Shown: positions 7,652 to 18,876, counted from the stretch's first letter. The stretch is 44,468 nt of DNA from an uncultured Gemmiger sp. (GCA_944386225.1 CALXAH010000028.1:1-44468), one strand, 5' to 3'. Notes: generated by a model from the sequence alone, not told the origin. Numbers and translations: made by a program.

Positions 7652-9220
7652 TTAAAAGCTGAAATAGATAAACTGCGCGGCGTTATAACCTACGCCGTAG
7701 GCGCCGAACAGCAGGCTGGCCAGGGCCAGCAGCAGGCAGACGGCCCCCTGCAGGGCCGGGCCCCGCCGGGCAATCTGACCGCGCACGCTGCCGTGCCGCT
7801 GCGCCAGGCTTACACAGAGCATCACGCAGACGCCCAGACCGGCGGTGAAAAAGCCCTGAGCTGTCACACCCAGCTGCAGCAGGGTTCCGTCCAGCAGGGC
7901 GGCCGGTTCAAACCGGGTAAAGATCCGGCCCAGGATCGCAAACGCATTGCCGGTGGTGTAGGCATTGTCGAACACGCGCAGCAGGCACAGAAGGCCAAAG
8001 GTACGCACCACCTGGAACAGACGCCACACCGTGCTTTCACTGCGGATGCCAAGCCGCTGCCGTGCCTTCTGATACCAGGGTTCCAGCAGCATGCTGAGTA
8101 CAATCACGCCGCCGTTGCAAAGGCCCCACAGCAGATAGCGGGCAGAGGAACCATGCCACAGGCCGGTAACCGCCCATACACCCATGGTAGCGGCGTAAAT
8201 CGGGATCTTTTTGCCGTATGCCGGGCCAAAAACCCCTTTGCACAGGCGGCCCAGGCGTGCCATGGGCGCCGACAGTGCCAGCGGATAGAACAGATAGTCC
8301 CGGAACCAGCTGCCCAGCGTGATATGCCAGCGCCGCCAGTATTCATCCACCGATTTGGAGAAAAACGGCCGGTGGAAGTTTTCGGTCACCCGGATACCCA
8401 GCATCTGGGCGCAGCCGATGGTAACGTCAATGCCGCCGCTGAAATCCGCATACAGCTGGAACGCATACAGCACCAGGCCGGCCAGATAAACGCTTCCCGC
8501 CTGGTCGATGGTGGGCGAAGCCAGCAGGTTCTGCACCAGCGGCGCCAGCCGGTCCGCCACCACCAGTTTTTTGAACACGCCCCACAGAATCCTCTGGAAG
8601 CCAAACAGCAGCTGCTGCGGATCCGGCCGGTGGGTGGCGAACAGCTGATTGGCCAGCTGATCGTAGCGGCTGATGGGCCCCTGGATCATCTGGGGGAAGA
8701 AGCTGGCAAACAGAGCAAAGCGTGCCGGGTTGTTCTGTGCCGGGTACTTGCCCCGGTATACATCGATCAGATAGCCCGCCGCCTGGAAGGTGTAAAAGCT
8801 GACGCCCAGCGGCATGGCCAGTGACCAGATGCCCACACCGGCCCCCAGTTTCTGCAGCAGCGAGAACACCCAGCCTGCGTATTTCATAACAGCCAGCGCC
8901 CCGAAGTTTATCAGAAGAACCAGGGCCAGTACACCCTTTTTCCGTCGGGTAAAACCGGCTCTCATCGCTTTTTTTGCCTGCCGGTCCAGCCCTTTTGTTT
9001 GTTCGGCGGCTTTTTTGTCCAAAGCCGCCAGCGCCAGCCCGCCGGCCCATACGGTGAGGATGCTCATAAAGAGCCAACCGGCCAGACGCAAGCTGCCTAT
9101 AAAGTAAAACGCAAAATTGGCCGCCAGCAGCCACTGCCACTGCCGACGGCCGGGAAGCAGATAATATACCGTTAAAACGAGAGCAAAAAACGCCGCAAAG
9201 CGGAATGAGGTAAACAGCAT
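7652..9220 (-). CDS. MBOAT family O-acyltransferase (DltB/AlgI-like)
   Basis: 522-residue polytopic membrane protein that would take an acyl group from a cytoplasmic thioester carrier and pass it across the membrane. Many hydrophobic segments are visible throughout. Family motifs are PQMIQGPISRYDQL (about 176-189), YADFSGGIDVTIGCAQMLGI (257-276), WRRWHITLGSWFRDYLFYP (295-313) and the histidine of VTGLWHG (H356), the usual MBOAT active site. It is preceded 19 bases away by the carrier protein and followed by the SGNH-like gene. DltB is the closest analogue by context; AlgI-type polysaccharide acetylation is less likely because a dedicated amino-acid-type adenylation enzyme is encoded here. Confidence 0.9.
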   Translation of the reverse strand: MLFTSFRFAAFFALVLTVYYLLPGRRQWQWLLAANFAFYFIGSLRLAGWLFMSILTVWAGGLALAALDKKAAEQTKGLDRQAKKAMRAGFTRRKKGVLALVLLINFGALAVMKYAGWVFSLLQKLGAGVGIWSLAMPLGVSFYTFQAAGYLIDVYRGKYPAQNNPARFALFASFFPQMIQGPISRYDQLANQLFATHRPDPQQLLFGFQRILWGVFKKLVVADRLAPLVQNLLASPTIDQAGSVYLAGLVLYAFQLYADFSGGIDVTIGCAQMLGIRVTENFHRPFFSKSVDEYWRRWHITLGSWFRDYLFYPLALSAPMARLGRLCKGVFGPAYGKKIPIYAATMGVWAVTGLWHGSSARYLLWGLCNGGVIVLSMLLEPWYQKARQRLGIRSESTVWRLFQVVRTFGLLCLLRVFDNAYTTGNAFAILGRIFTRFEPAALLDGTLLQLGVTAQGFFTAGLGVCVMLCVSLAQRHGSVRGQIARRGPALQGAVCLLLALASLLFGAYGVGYNAAQFIYFSF

Positions 9221-9239
9221 CTGCCTGCTCCTTTATCCG

Positions 9240-9476
9240 TCAGTCTTCCTGCTGGTGCCGCTCCACAAGCTGCACCATGGCGTCCAGCGTATTCAGGTTC
9301 TCAGGAACCAGATCTTCTACCGAAATGTGGATATCAAACGCGTCGTTCAGCTCGCTGACCAGAGAAATGATGTCAAACGAGTCCAGCGTTCCCCGGTCGA
9401 TCAGATCGGTTTCGGTCTCCATATCCAGATCCGGGCGCAGTTCTTCCATAATCTCCTTGATCTCATCCCGCAGCAT
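9240..9476 (-). CDS. Acyl/aminoacyl carrier protein (DltC-like)
   Basis: 78-residue acidic carrier protein. The phosphopantetheine serine is S33 in GTLDSFDIISLV, the normal position and length for a stand-alone carrier. It would hold the acyl or aminoacyl group as a thioester made by the adenylation enzyme just upstream (35-base gap) and deliver it to the MBOAT protein downstream. The motif is LDSF rather than the LDS(M/L) common in fatty-acid ACPs, and the context argues against a role in fatty-acid synthesis. Confidence 0.9.
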   Translation of the reverse strand: MLRDEIKEIMEELRPDLDMETETDLIDRGTLDSFDIISLVSELNDAFDIHISVEDLVPENLNTLDAMVQLVERHQQED

Positions 9477-9511
9477 ACAATTGCACTCTCCTCTGTTCGG
9501 CGCAAGGCCGT

Positions 9512-11011
9512 TTACAATTCCTCCGCCCGTTTGGTCATAGCCGGGCGATCCAGTTTTCCGTTGGCGTTGCAGGGAAGCATCTCACAGGGTACCAGACGGG
9601 CCGGCACCATATAACGGGGCAGTTCCCTGCGCAGATAAATGTACAGTTCCTTCATGGGCGCGGCACCCTGATAGAACAGGATCAGGCGCTCCTTGGCGGT
9701 ATCGTGAACGCAGCAGCACCGGTCTACGCCGGGAAAAGCCCCGGCCCGCGCTTCGATCTCACCCAGTTCGATCCGATGCCCCATATGTTTGATCTGATGA
9801 TCGGCCCGGCTGCGGAATACCAGCAGCCCCTGCCCGTCCCGTCCGGCCAGATCGCCGGTACGATAAAAACGCATGCCGTTCTCGGACACAAACATGCGGG
9901 CGGTTCGCTCCGGATCGTTCAGGTATTCTTTGGCCAGTGTTTCACCGCCCAGCCAGATCTCGCCCTGGACGTCAGGCTGCTCAATGATCCGCCCGTTTTC
10001 ATCCCGCAGCTGTACCGTTACGCCGGGCAGCGGGCCGCCGATGGGCAGCACCTGACCGGAAAAGGCAGCCGGAACCGTGTACCAGCAGCCGATCCCCGCC
10101 GTTTCGGTGGGGCCGTACAGATTGGTAAAGGCCACATCCGGCAGGGCTGCCTGCCAGATGCGGAAATGCTCGATGGGGAACACCTCGCCCACAAAGAAGA
10201 TGCGCTGCAAAAAGGCCGGTTTTTCCACTGAGAATACATCCATCCGGGACAGGATGCACAGCGCCGACGGCACCCAGGAAATGGTGTCGATCTGCAGAGC
10301 ATTCAGGGTGCGCACCAGTTCCAGCGGCTGGGAAAACAGGCCGGTGGACAGGATATGCATGGTTGCGCCGGTGCGCAGCACCGAATACAGCTCCTTGGCG
10401 GAGGCGTCAAAATAGAAGGGCGACTGGTTGCCCCAGTTTGCCCTATCGGTCAGAGAAAACTGGCTGATAAACGCCGTTTCAAACGCGTCCATCGCCGCGT
10501 GGGTCTTGACCACTCCTTTGGGTACGCCGGTGGAGCCGGAGGTAAACATAACGCAGAGGGTCTGATCCGGACGCACCGACTGCCGCCGGTTTTCCAGCAG
10601 CGCATCGTCCGGGGCGGATTCAATCAGTTCCTCCCAGACCAGCACCTGACCGCACAGTTCGGTCAGCGCCGGGCAGCGGGCCAGCTGCTGCCGGGTACAG
10701 AGCACCGGCGGCTTATCCAGCGCGGCGCAGATATCCCGCAGGCGGGCCGGCGGGCTGGTCGGGTCCAGCGGCGCATAGGCCGCGCCCGCATACAGTACCG
10801 CCAGGATGGCCTGCACCGCCTGGATGGAGCGCCCGGCCATCACCAGCACGGTGCCCTGCACATTCTGCCGGGCCAGTGCGGCGGCGGCGCGGCGGGCAGC
10901 ATCCCGCAGTTCCCGATAGGTACAAACCACTCCGCCGTTTTCGGTAAGGGCCGGTTTATCCGCAAACCGGCGGGCGGAATTTTCCAGATAGTCCGTCAAA
11001 CAAACCGACAC
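9512..11011 (-). CDS. Amino-acid adenylation enzyme (DltA-like, substrate unknown)
   Basis: 499-residue stand-alone ANL adenylation enzyme that activates a carboxylic substrate with ATP and loads the neighbouring carrier protein. Core motifs in order: FTSGSTGVPKGVV (156-168), PFYFDASAKELYS (198-210), NLYGPTET (297-304), YRTGDLAGR (383-391), GHRIELGEIEA (411-421) and NANGKLDR with the catalytic lysine K486. The FDAS aspartate (D202) is the residue that binds the alpha-amino group in amino-acid-specific enzymes, so an amino acid such as D-alanine is likely. Its start is 3 bases after the ribF stop codon, so it appears to be translated as part of the truB-ribF operon. Substrate specificity cannot be read with certainty. 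Confidence 0.88.
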   Translation of the reverse strand: MSVCLTDYLENSARRFADKPALTENGGVVCTYRELRDAARRAAAALARQNVQGTVLVMAGRSIQAVQAILAVLYAGAAYAPLDPTSPPARLRDICAALDKPPVLCTRQQLARCPALTELCGQVLVWEELIESAPDDALLENRRQSVRPDQTLCVMFTSGSTGVPKGVVKTHAAMDAFETAFISQFSLTDRANWGNQSPFYFDASAKELYSVLRTGATMHILSTGLFSQPLELVRTLNALQIDTISWVPSALCILSRMDVFSVEKPAFLQRIFFVGEVFPIEHFRIWQAALPDVAFTNLYGPTETAGIGCWYTVPAAFSGQVLPIGGPLPGVTVQLRDENGRIIEQPDVQGEIWLGGETLAKEYLNDPERTARMFVSENGMRFYRTGDLAGRDGQGLLVFRSRADHQIKHMGHRIELGEIEARAGAFPGVDRCCCVHDTAKERLILFYQGAAPMKELYIYLRRELPRYMVPARLVPCEMLPCNANGKLDRPAMTKRAEEL

Positions 11012-11014
11012 CGT

Positions 11015-11974
11015 TTATTCCTCCGTTTTTCCGGTATAGCCCGCCCCGCCGGGGGCGAAGTAGGCGGCCGCTTTGGCAGCGGCGTCCTGCACGCAGGCGG
11101 TCAGCTCTTCCAGGGTATCAAATTTGCGGCTGGGGGCCAGATATTCATAGAATTCCAGCACCGGCTGCGCCCCGTAGAGATCCCCGGTAAAGCCCGGGAT
11201 GAAGGTCTCACAGGTGGGGTTCTGACCGCTGTTGTTCACGGTGGGCCGGGTGCCCAGGCCGGTGGCCCCGGCGTACCAGGCACCATTGATCTGCACCCGG
11301 GTTATGTAAATGCCGAAGCGGGGCTGGATGAAGCCCTCCGGGAACACCTGGTTGATGGTGGGAAAGCCCAGTGTATGGCCCAGGCCCCGGCCGCGGCGCA
11401 CCGGGAAATCGATGCGGTAGGGGCGGCCCAGCATGGTGTTGGCGGCGGCGATGTCGCCGGCCTCCAGCGCGGCCCGGATGCGGGTGGAGCTGACGCTCTT
11501 TCCCTGCCACTGGGCCATCTCCACCTGCACCACCCGGATCCCCCGCTGCCCGCAGAGGGTGCGCAGGGTTTCCACATTGCCGGCGGCCTTTTTGCCGAAG
11601 GTGAAGTTATCGCCGCAGAACACGGCCTTGGCGCGGAATGCTCCTACCAGGATCTGATCCACAAATTCCTCGGGGGACTGGCCGCAGACCTCCTCAAACG
11701 GGGGCTCCAGATACACCTGAACGCCCAGCTCTGCCATGACCCGGTGCTTGTCGGCCTCGGTTTCCAGGCGGCCGCCCTTCAGCTGATGGGACAGCGGCAG
11801 CCGGAAGGTGAACACCCCGGCGGCCAGCCCTTCGGCCCGGGCGCAGTCCACCGCGGCCTTGATGACCAACTGGTGCCCGATGTGCACCCCGTCAAAGAAG
11901 CCCAGGGCCACCGCGCTTCCCTGCGGGCAGTCCAGGCTCTGTACTCGATCGCTGATCTGCAAGAACCGACTCAT
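11015..11974 (-). CDS. ribF: Bifunctional riboflavin kinase / FAD synthetase
   Basis: Makes FMN from riboflavin and FAD from FMN in the cytoplasm. The 319-residue protein has the N-terminal nucleotidyltransferase domain with GFFDGVHIGHQ (about 25-35) and SSTRIR (about 161-166), and the C-terminal flavokinase domain with LGFPTIN and GTRPTVN. Its ATG overlaps the truB stop (ATGA), the usual truB-ribF coupling. In many Firmicutes rpsO follows directly; here a four-gene dlt-like cassette intervenes. Confidence 0.96.
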   Translation of the reverse strand: MSRFLQISDRVQSLDCPQGSAVALGFFDGVHIGHQLVIKAAVDCARAEGLAAGVFTFRLPLSHQLKGGRLETEADKHRVMAELGVQVYLEPPFEEVCGQSPEEFVDQILVGAFRAKAVFCGDNFTFGKKAAGNVETLRTLCGQRGIRVVQVEMAQWQGKSVSSTRIRAALEAGDIAAANTMLGRPYRIDFPVRRGRGLGHTLGFPTINQVFPEGFIQPRFGIYITRVQINGAWYAGATGLGTRPTVNNSGQNPTCETFIPGFTGDLYGAQPVLEFYEYLAPSRKFDTLEELTACVQDAAAKAAAYFAPGGAGYTGKTEE

Positions 11975-12855
11975 CCTCTCTCGATAAACAGTTTTTCCGC
12001 CCGGAGCGCGCCGTCCTTATCGCAGCGGCCCACCCCCAGAAACCCGCCGTCCGGGCCGTAGACCCGGTAGCGCCCGGCGGGATGGCCGCAGCGCCAGGCG
12101 GGCGCGCCGTTGGCCAGGCGGGCGGCGGTGGCCGCGTCGGCGGTGAGGGCGGGCAGGTGGCCGAATACCGTGTCCAGCCCGATCAGCAGGGAGGAAACAT
12201 TCTCCCCTGCCGCCAGAATTTCGTCCAGTGTATGGCTGCCGGCCAGGGTATAGGCCCCGGCCCGGGTGCGCCGCAGATCCGCCATGGTGGCCACGGTACC
12301 CAGCGCCGCGCCGATCTCCTCCAGCAGCACCCGCACATAGGTGCCCTTGCCGCAGAGGATGCGCAACCGGTATTCATCCGGCCCGCAGGGGCCCAGATAT
12401 TCCAGTTCGTGAATCACCACCGGGCGGGGGGTGCGTTCCACCTCTTTGCCCTGACGGGCAGCCTTGTAGAGGGGCACGCCCCCCACCTTGACCGCCGAGT
12501 ACATGGGCGGCAGCTGCATCTGCCGGCCCAGAAAACGGGACAGCACGGCTTTGAGTTCCGCCTCCCCCGCCGTGACCGGTGCGGTTTCGAGCACCGTGCC
12601 GGTCACATCGCCGGTATCGGTGCGCTCGCCCAGGCGGATCACCGCCTCGTACTCCTTGTCGTGATTGGTCTGCAGGTCCACCGCCTTGCGGGCGGGCCCC
12701 ACAAACACCGGCAGCACGCCGGTGGCCATCGGGTCCAGGGTACCGGAATGGCCCAGCTTGCGGGTGTGCAGCACCCCGCGCAGTTTGGCCAGCACGTCAA
12801 AGCTGGTCCAGCCGGCGGGTTTATCTACCACCAGCACCCCGTTCAGCTCGCTCAT
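11971..12855 (-). CDS. truB: tRNA pseudouridine(55) synthase
   Basis: Modifies U55 in the T-loop of tRNAs. The 294-residue protein has the signature HSGTLDPMATGVLPV with catalytic D41, and KVGGVPLYKAAR and GKGTYVRVLLEEIG further on; the C-terminal region resembles a short PUA-like domain (DGGFLGVGRCDKDG). The start overlaps the stop of the DHH gene (ATGA), and its own stop overlaps the ribF start, showing a tightly coupled operon. Confidence 0.97.
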   Translation of the reverse strand: MSELNGVLVVDKPAGWTSFDVLAKLRGVLHTRKLGHSGTLDPMATGVLPVFVGPARKAVDLQTNHDKEYEAVIRLGERTDTGDVTGTVLETAPVTAGEAELKAVLSRFLGRQMQLPPMYSAVKVGGVPLYKAARQGKEVERTPRPVVIHELEYLGPCGPDEYRLRILCGKGTYVRVLLEEIGAALGTVATMADLRRTRAGAYTLAGSHTLDEILAAGENVSSLLIGLDTVFGHLPALTADAATAARLANGAPAWRCGHPAGRYRVYGPDGGFLGVGRCDKDGALRAEKLFIERG

Positions 12856-13838
12856 TCTTCCTCCTGTGCGGCAGCGGCCATGCGACGGAATTCCTTTTCC
12901 ACCTCATCCAGCACCGCCTGCTTGGCGTTTTCCAGATTGCCCTCCAGCTCGCAGCCGGCGGCCTGGTTGTGGCCGCCGCCGCCCAGGCGGCGGGCGATGG
13001 CGCAGGCGTCCACCCCTTTGATGGTGCGCACGCTGATCTTGCAGCTGCCGGCGGGCAGCTGGCGCATGGTAATGCCCACCTGCACCCCTTCGATCATGCG
13101 GGGCAGACTGGTAATGCCCTCCAGCTCGCCGGGGGTGACACCGCTGCCGGCAATCTGCTCCTTGGTCAGGCAGATCACGGCGCAGCGGCCGTCAAAGAAA
13201 TACTCCAGCCCGGCCAGGGCCATCCGCTCGATCTCCATCAGAGCCCGGGACTTGTTTTCAAACAGCAGCGGGTTCAGATCCTCCACACGGGCGCCCAGTT
13301 CCATCAGGCGGGCGGCGGTGCGGTGGGTGCGGGCGGTGGTGTTGGCAAACTTGAAGCAGCCGGTGTCGGTGGACAGGCCGGTATACAGGCAATCCGCGAT
13401 GAGCGGGGTGATCTCGGTTCCCAGCAGGGGGATCAGATCGGCCAGGATCTCGGCGGTGGCGGCTGCCGAATCATCCAGCAGGGTCTCCCCCGCGTAGCCC
13501 GCGTTGGAGCCGTGGTGGTCGATGCACAGATCCACCCGCTCGCTCCAGGGGCGGGCCCGGTCCCCGAACAGCTGGATGCTGGCCACATCAATGGCCACCA
13601 CGCAGCCGGGGGTGAACTGACCCGGCGTATACATCGGGATCTGCATATAGCTGTACATGGACGGGATGGGGTCGGCGCAGAATACCGCCGCCTGCTTGCC
13701 CAGCGCCCGCAGCGCATGGCACAGGGCCGCGGCGCTGCCGGTGGTGTCCCCATCGGGATTTTTATGGCACAGAAGCAGAATGTCCTCCGCATTCAGAAGG
13801 CGGCTGACCATCTCTTCCGGCTGTAAACGATCCGTCAT
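12852..13838 (-). CDS. nrnA: DHH-family oligoribonuclease / pAp phosphatase
   Basis: Degrades short oligoribonucleotides and likely 3'-phosphoadenosine 5'-phosphate. The 328-residue protein has metal-binding motif I HKNPDGDTTGSA (about 25-36), the DHH motif in DLCIDHHGSNAGY, and a C-terminal DHHA1 domain with GGGHNQAAG. It sits between rbfA and truB, the common Firmicutes position. The ATG is preceded by AAGGAGAGC. Confidence 0.92.
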   Translation of the reverse strand: MTDRLQPEEMVSRLLNAEDILLLCHKNPDGDTTGSAAALCHALRALGKQAAVFCADPIPSMYSYMQIPMYTPGQFTPGCVVAIDVASIQLFGDRARPWSERVDLCIDHHGSNAGYAGETLLDDSAAATAEILADLIPLLGTEITPLIADCLYTGLSTDTGCFKFANTTARTHRTAARLMELGARVEDLNPLLFENKSRALMEIERMALAGLEYFFDGRCAVICLTKEQIAGSGVTPGELEGITSLPRMIEGVQVGITMRQLPAGSCKISVRTIKGVDACAIARRLGGGGHNQAAGCELEGNLENAKQAVLDEVEKEFRRMAAAAQEEE

Positions 13839-13856
13839 GGATGCTCTCCTTTCGGC

Positions 13857-14228
13857 TTACTCCTCCTGCGGCTCGCCGGATTTCTCCAGCCCGGCCAGCA
13901 GTTCGTTGATATGAGCCGCGTAGGCGGCGCCGTCGTCGGCGCAGAACACAAAGCGCGGGGCTTTGCGGATGTGCATGCGGCGGGATATCTCGGTGCGCAC
14001 ATGGCCGCTGGCCTTGTTGAGCGCCTTGACCGCCTCGGCGGTGGCCTGGTCGGAGGCCCCCATCACGCTGATGTGCACCCGGGCCTGATCCAGATCCGGG
14101 GTCACATCCAGACGGGTGACGGTGAGCAGGCCCGCGCCGGTAAGGCGCGGGTCCTTCATCTGGCCGATGATGCCGATGACCTCCCGCTTCATGTCCTGGG
14201 CCAGACGGCCCTGATTTTTACTGGGCAT
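13857..14228 (-). CDS. rbfA: 30S ribosome-binding factor A
   Basis: Late-stage 30S maturation factor with a KH-like fold. The 123-residue protein shows the family pattern: a short basic N-terminus (MPSKNQGRLAQDMKREV), KDPRLTGAGLLTVTRLDVTPDL, then RTEISRRMHIRKAPRFVF, ending in an acidic tail. It follows infB by 14 bases and precedes nrnA by 18. Confidence 0.95.
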   Translation of the reverse strand: MPSKNQGRLAQDMKREVIGIIGQMKDPRLTGAGLLTVTRLDVTPDLDQARVHISVMGASDQATAEAVKALNKASGHVRTEISRRMHIRKAPRFVFCADDGAAYAAHINELLAGLEKSGEPQEE

Positions 14229-14242
14229 GGTACGCCCTCCTC

Positions 14243-16584
<2,342 letters not shown>

Positions 16585-16585
<1 letters not shown>

Positions 16586-16902
16586 TAGCGGTCCTCCTTT
16601 GTCTGCGTCAGGCTGTTCTTGCACAGAACGGCGAGGTTTTGGTCGATCACGGCAAATACCCCCACCGGCTTATGGGCGATGGCGGCCAGTTCGGCCTGGG
16701 TGTGGGGCAGCGCCACAACCGGCACCAGCCCCTCGCAGAAATTCTGCACCCGTTTGGCCGTTTTGGGGCTCAGGTCGGCGGCCAGCAGCACCAGCTGGGC
16801 CCGGCCCCGCATCACGTTGTCGGCCACCGGATCAAACCCCATCACGAGCTTGCCGGCCCGCCGGCAGAGCGACAGGGCCTGAAAGGCTTTATCACTGGTC
16901 AT
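16585..16902 (-). CDS. ylxQ: YlxQ-type L7Ae-family RNA-binding protein
   Basis: 105 residues with the L7Ae/L30e/Gadd45 pattern: [20 protein letters not shown], then [22 protein letters not shown], and a [12 protein letters not shown] end. Proteins of this family bind kink-turn RNA; the cellular role of YlxQ is not settled. It lies in the standard nusA-ylxR-ylxQ-infB order, overlaps ylxR by 11 bases and shares one base with the infB start. Confidence 0.9.
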
Positions 16903-17170
16903 GGGCGGCCTCCTTCATCTGCTGCTCCATGGCGTCGTACACCTCGGGGGGGATGGGTGTGTCCAGCGCGCGCTCGATCCGTTTGGCCTTGCGGGCTTTG
17001 GCCAGGCACTGGACGCTGGGGCACACATAGGCGCCGCGGCCGGGCTTTTTGCCGACCAGATCCAGCGAGATCTCCCCCGCCGGGCTGCGCACCACCCGCA
17101 CCAGCTCCTTTTTGGGTTTGGATTCGTTGCAGCCCAGGCACCGGCGCAGCGGGATCTTTCGTTGTTGCAT
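16892..17170 (-). CDS. ylxR: YlxR (DUF448) RNA-binding protein
   Basis: 92 residues. Diagnostic features are PLRRCLGCNESKPKKELVRVV at the N-terminus, and GKKPGRGAYVCPSVQC with the invariant GRGAYVC. The four cysteines (two pairs) could bind a metal. YlxR is reported as an RNase P modulator (RnpM) in Firmicutes. The ATG lies 12 bases after AAGGAG, a slightly long spacing. It sits between nusA and ylxQ. Confidence 0.93.
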   Translation of the reverse strand: MQQRKIPLRRCLGCNESKPKKELVRVVRSPAGEISLDLVGKKPGRGAYVCPSVQCLAKARKAKRIERALDTPIPPEVYDAMEQQMKEAAHDQ

Positions 17171-17225
17171 CTTGGGGGTTCACTCCTTTCCGGATTTTGC
17201 GCGGGAGGGCAGGGCCCTCCGCGGA

Positions 17226-18284
17226 TTACTCTTCGCCGTAATAGCCGCTTTCGGGGCGGATATCGATATTATACCCCGTCAGCCGGGCGCACAGGCGGGC
17301 ATTCTGGCCTTTGTTGCCGATGGCCAGGCTCAGCTGGGCGTCGGGTACGGTGACGCGGCAGCTGCGGGTATCACCCTCCAGCAGTTCCACCTTCAGCACC
17401 TTGGCGGGGCTCAGGGCGGCGGCGATGAACTGGGTGATGTCCTCGCTCCAGGGGATCACGTCGATCTTTTCGCCGTTCAGGGCCTCCACGATCTTGGAAA
17501 CGCGGCTGCCGTGCACGCCGATGCAGGCGCCCTGGGGATCCACGTTGGGGTCCTTGCTGGCCACGGCGATCTTGGTGCGGGCGCCGGCTTCGCGGCTGAT
17601 GGCCTTGATCTCCACGGTGCCGTCAAAGATCTCGGGCACCTCCATCTCGAACATCCGCTTGACCAGACCCGGATGGGTACGGCTGATCATGACCTTGGGG
17701 CCGCGGTCGGTGACGATCACGTCCACCACGTAGACCTGCAGGTGCTGGCCCTCGTAGAACTCCTCGCCGGGAACCTGCTCGCCCTTGGGCAGGATGGCGT
17801 TGCCGCCCTTGCCCAGATCCAGCGCCACGATGCCGCGCACCGGGTCGATGGAGGTGACGGTGCCGCTGACGATCTCATGGGCCTTGGACTGCATCTCGCT
17901 GTACTGCAGGCTGCGCTCGGCTTCCCGGATGCCCTGCCGGATCACATGCTTGGCGGTCTGGGCGGCGATGCGGCCGAACTCCTTGGTCTTGAGCGGGGTG
18001 ACCACCCGGTCGCCCATGGCGTAGGTCTTGCGGATGGCGTGGGCCTCCTCCAGGGTCATCTGGGTATGGGGGTTCTCCACCTCTTCCACCACGTCCCGCA
18101 CCAGGGAGACGGTGAACTTGCCGGTTTCGGGGTTGATCTCCACCAGAACGTTGTCGTCCTCCACCTCGTAATCCTTCTTGACGGCGATCACGATGGCCGC
18201 GCGGATCTTCTCCACCATATCGCTCACAGCGATGCCCCGCTCCTTGCACAGCTGGGCAAGCGCCTCAAAAAACTCGTTGTTCAT
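17226..18284 (-). CDS. nusA: Transcription termination/antitermination factor NusA
   Basis: RNA polymerase-bound elongation factor that modulates pausing and termination. The 352-residue protein begins at the ATG at 18284 (MNNEFFEALAQLCKERGI) behind GGAGGATACC; the open frame upstream is not supported. The N-terminal polymerase-binding domain is followed by S1 (GTVTSIDPVRGIVALDLG) and two KH domains (GACIGVHGSRVSKIVEAL; LSLAIGNKGQNARLCARL). No acidic C-terminal repeats are present, as is normal for Firmicutes. It follows rimP by 55 bases. Confidence 0.97.
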   Translation of the reverse strand: MNNEFFEALAQLCKERGIAVSDMVEKIRAAIVIAVKKDYEVEDDNVLVEINPETGKFTVSLVRDVVEEVENPHTQMTLEEAHAIRKTYAMGDRVVTPLKTKEFGRIAAQTAKHVIRQGIREAERSLQYSEMQSKAHEIVSGTVTSIDPVRGIVALDLGKGGNAILPKGEQVPGEEFYEGQHLQVYVVDVIVTDRGPKVMISRTHPGLVKRMFEMEVPEIFDGTVEIKAISREAGARTKIAVASKDPNVDPQGACIGVHGSRVSKIVEALNGEKIDVIPWSEDITQFIAAALSPAKVLKVELLEGDTRSCRVTVPDAQLSLAIGNKGQNARLCARLTGYNIDIRPESGYYGEE

Positions 18285-18339
18285 TTTTGCGGTATCCTCC
18301 TGTTTATAGTATGCGGTTTTCTTACGCGGGAATCGTCGT

Positions 18340-18828
18340 TCAGCCGAACAGGTCCTCGTCATCGCACAGCTTGATGAAGCTGGCGGCGGCGGCTTCAAAG
18401 CTCACCGGGCCTTCCGGGGTTTCCAGGGTGACAAGGCCCCCCTCTTTTCCGGTAAGCAGGCCGGCCAGTTCCCGGCGGCCCTGTTCATCCGGGCGGATCA
18501 GCCGGGCGGCCACCTTCTGGCCGCGGCAAAGCGTGAAATGCTCGTCCCGGGTCAGGCGGCGGCCCAGACCGGGGCTGCCCACCTCCATATAATAGCTCTG
18601 CTCGATGGGATCGGCTGCGTCGATCACCGGGTCGATGGCCCGGCTCACCGCCTCGCAGGTATCGGTATCCAACGGGATATCCCGGTCGATCAGGACACGC
18701 AGGAACCAGTCCGGCCCTTCCTTTTCAAACCGCACGTCCCACAGCCGCAGGCCCATGCCCTCCACGACCGGGCGTACCAGAGTCTCCACCACCTGCGCGG
18801 TGCTGGGGCCGCCTTTTGCCTTCGCCAT
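18340..18828 (-). CDS. rimP: Ribosome maturation factor RimP
   Basis: 30S assembly factor. 162 residues from the ATG at 18828 (MAKAKGGPSTAQVVETL), preceded by AGGAGGTTTTTC. Family features are LWDVRFEKEGPDWFLRVLID, CEAVSRAIDPVIDAAD and YYMEVGSPGLGRRLTRDEHF. It is the first gene of the operon that runs to ribF. The promoter is at 18929-18901, with a leader hairpin between. Confidence 0.95.
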   Translation of the reverse strand: MAKAKGGPSTAQVVETLVRPVVEGMGLRLWDVRFEKEGPDWFLRVLIDRDIPLDTDTCEAVSRAIDPVIDAADPIEQSYYMEVGSPGLGRRLTRDEHFTLCRGQKVAARLIRPDEQGRRELAGLLTGKEGGLVTLETPEGPVSFEAAAASFIKLCDDEDLFG

Positions 18829-18852
18829 GAAAAACCTCCTAAACAAACAAGA

Positions 18853-18876
18853 AAAGCGGACCTTACGGCCCACTTT
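18853..18876 (-). promoter_or_regulatory. Hairpin with GUAA loop in the rimP leader
   Basis: AAAGTGGGCC-GTAA-GGTCCGCTTT on the minus strand forms a 10-bp stem with a GNRA-type tetraloop, followed by TCTTGTTTGTTT. It lies about 20 bases after the expected transcription start. It could be a weak attenuator or a stabilising 5' end; the T-rich tract is interrupted, so termination is uncertain. Confidence 0.5.

Noticed and set aside
7652-9220. Alginate or cellulose acetylation (AlgI/WssH)
   Set aside because: Those systems do not use a dedicated amino-acid adenylation enzyme and carrier protein, both of which are encoded immediately upstream here.
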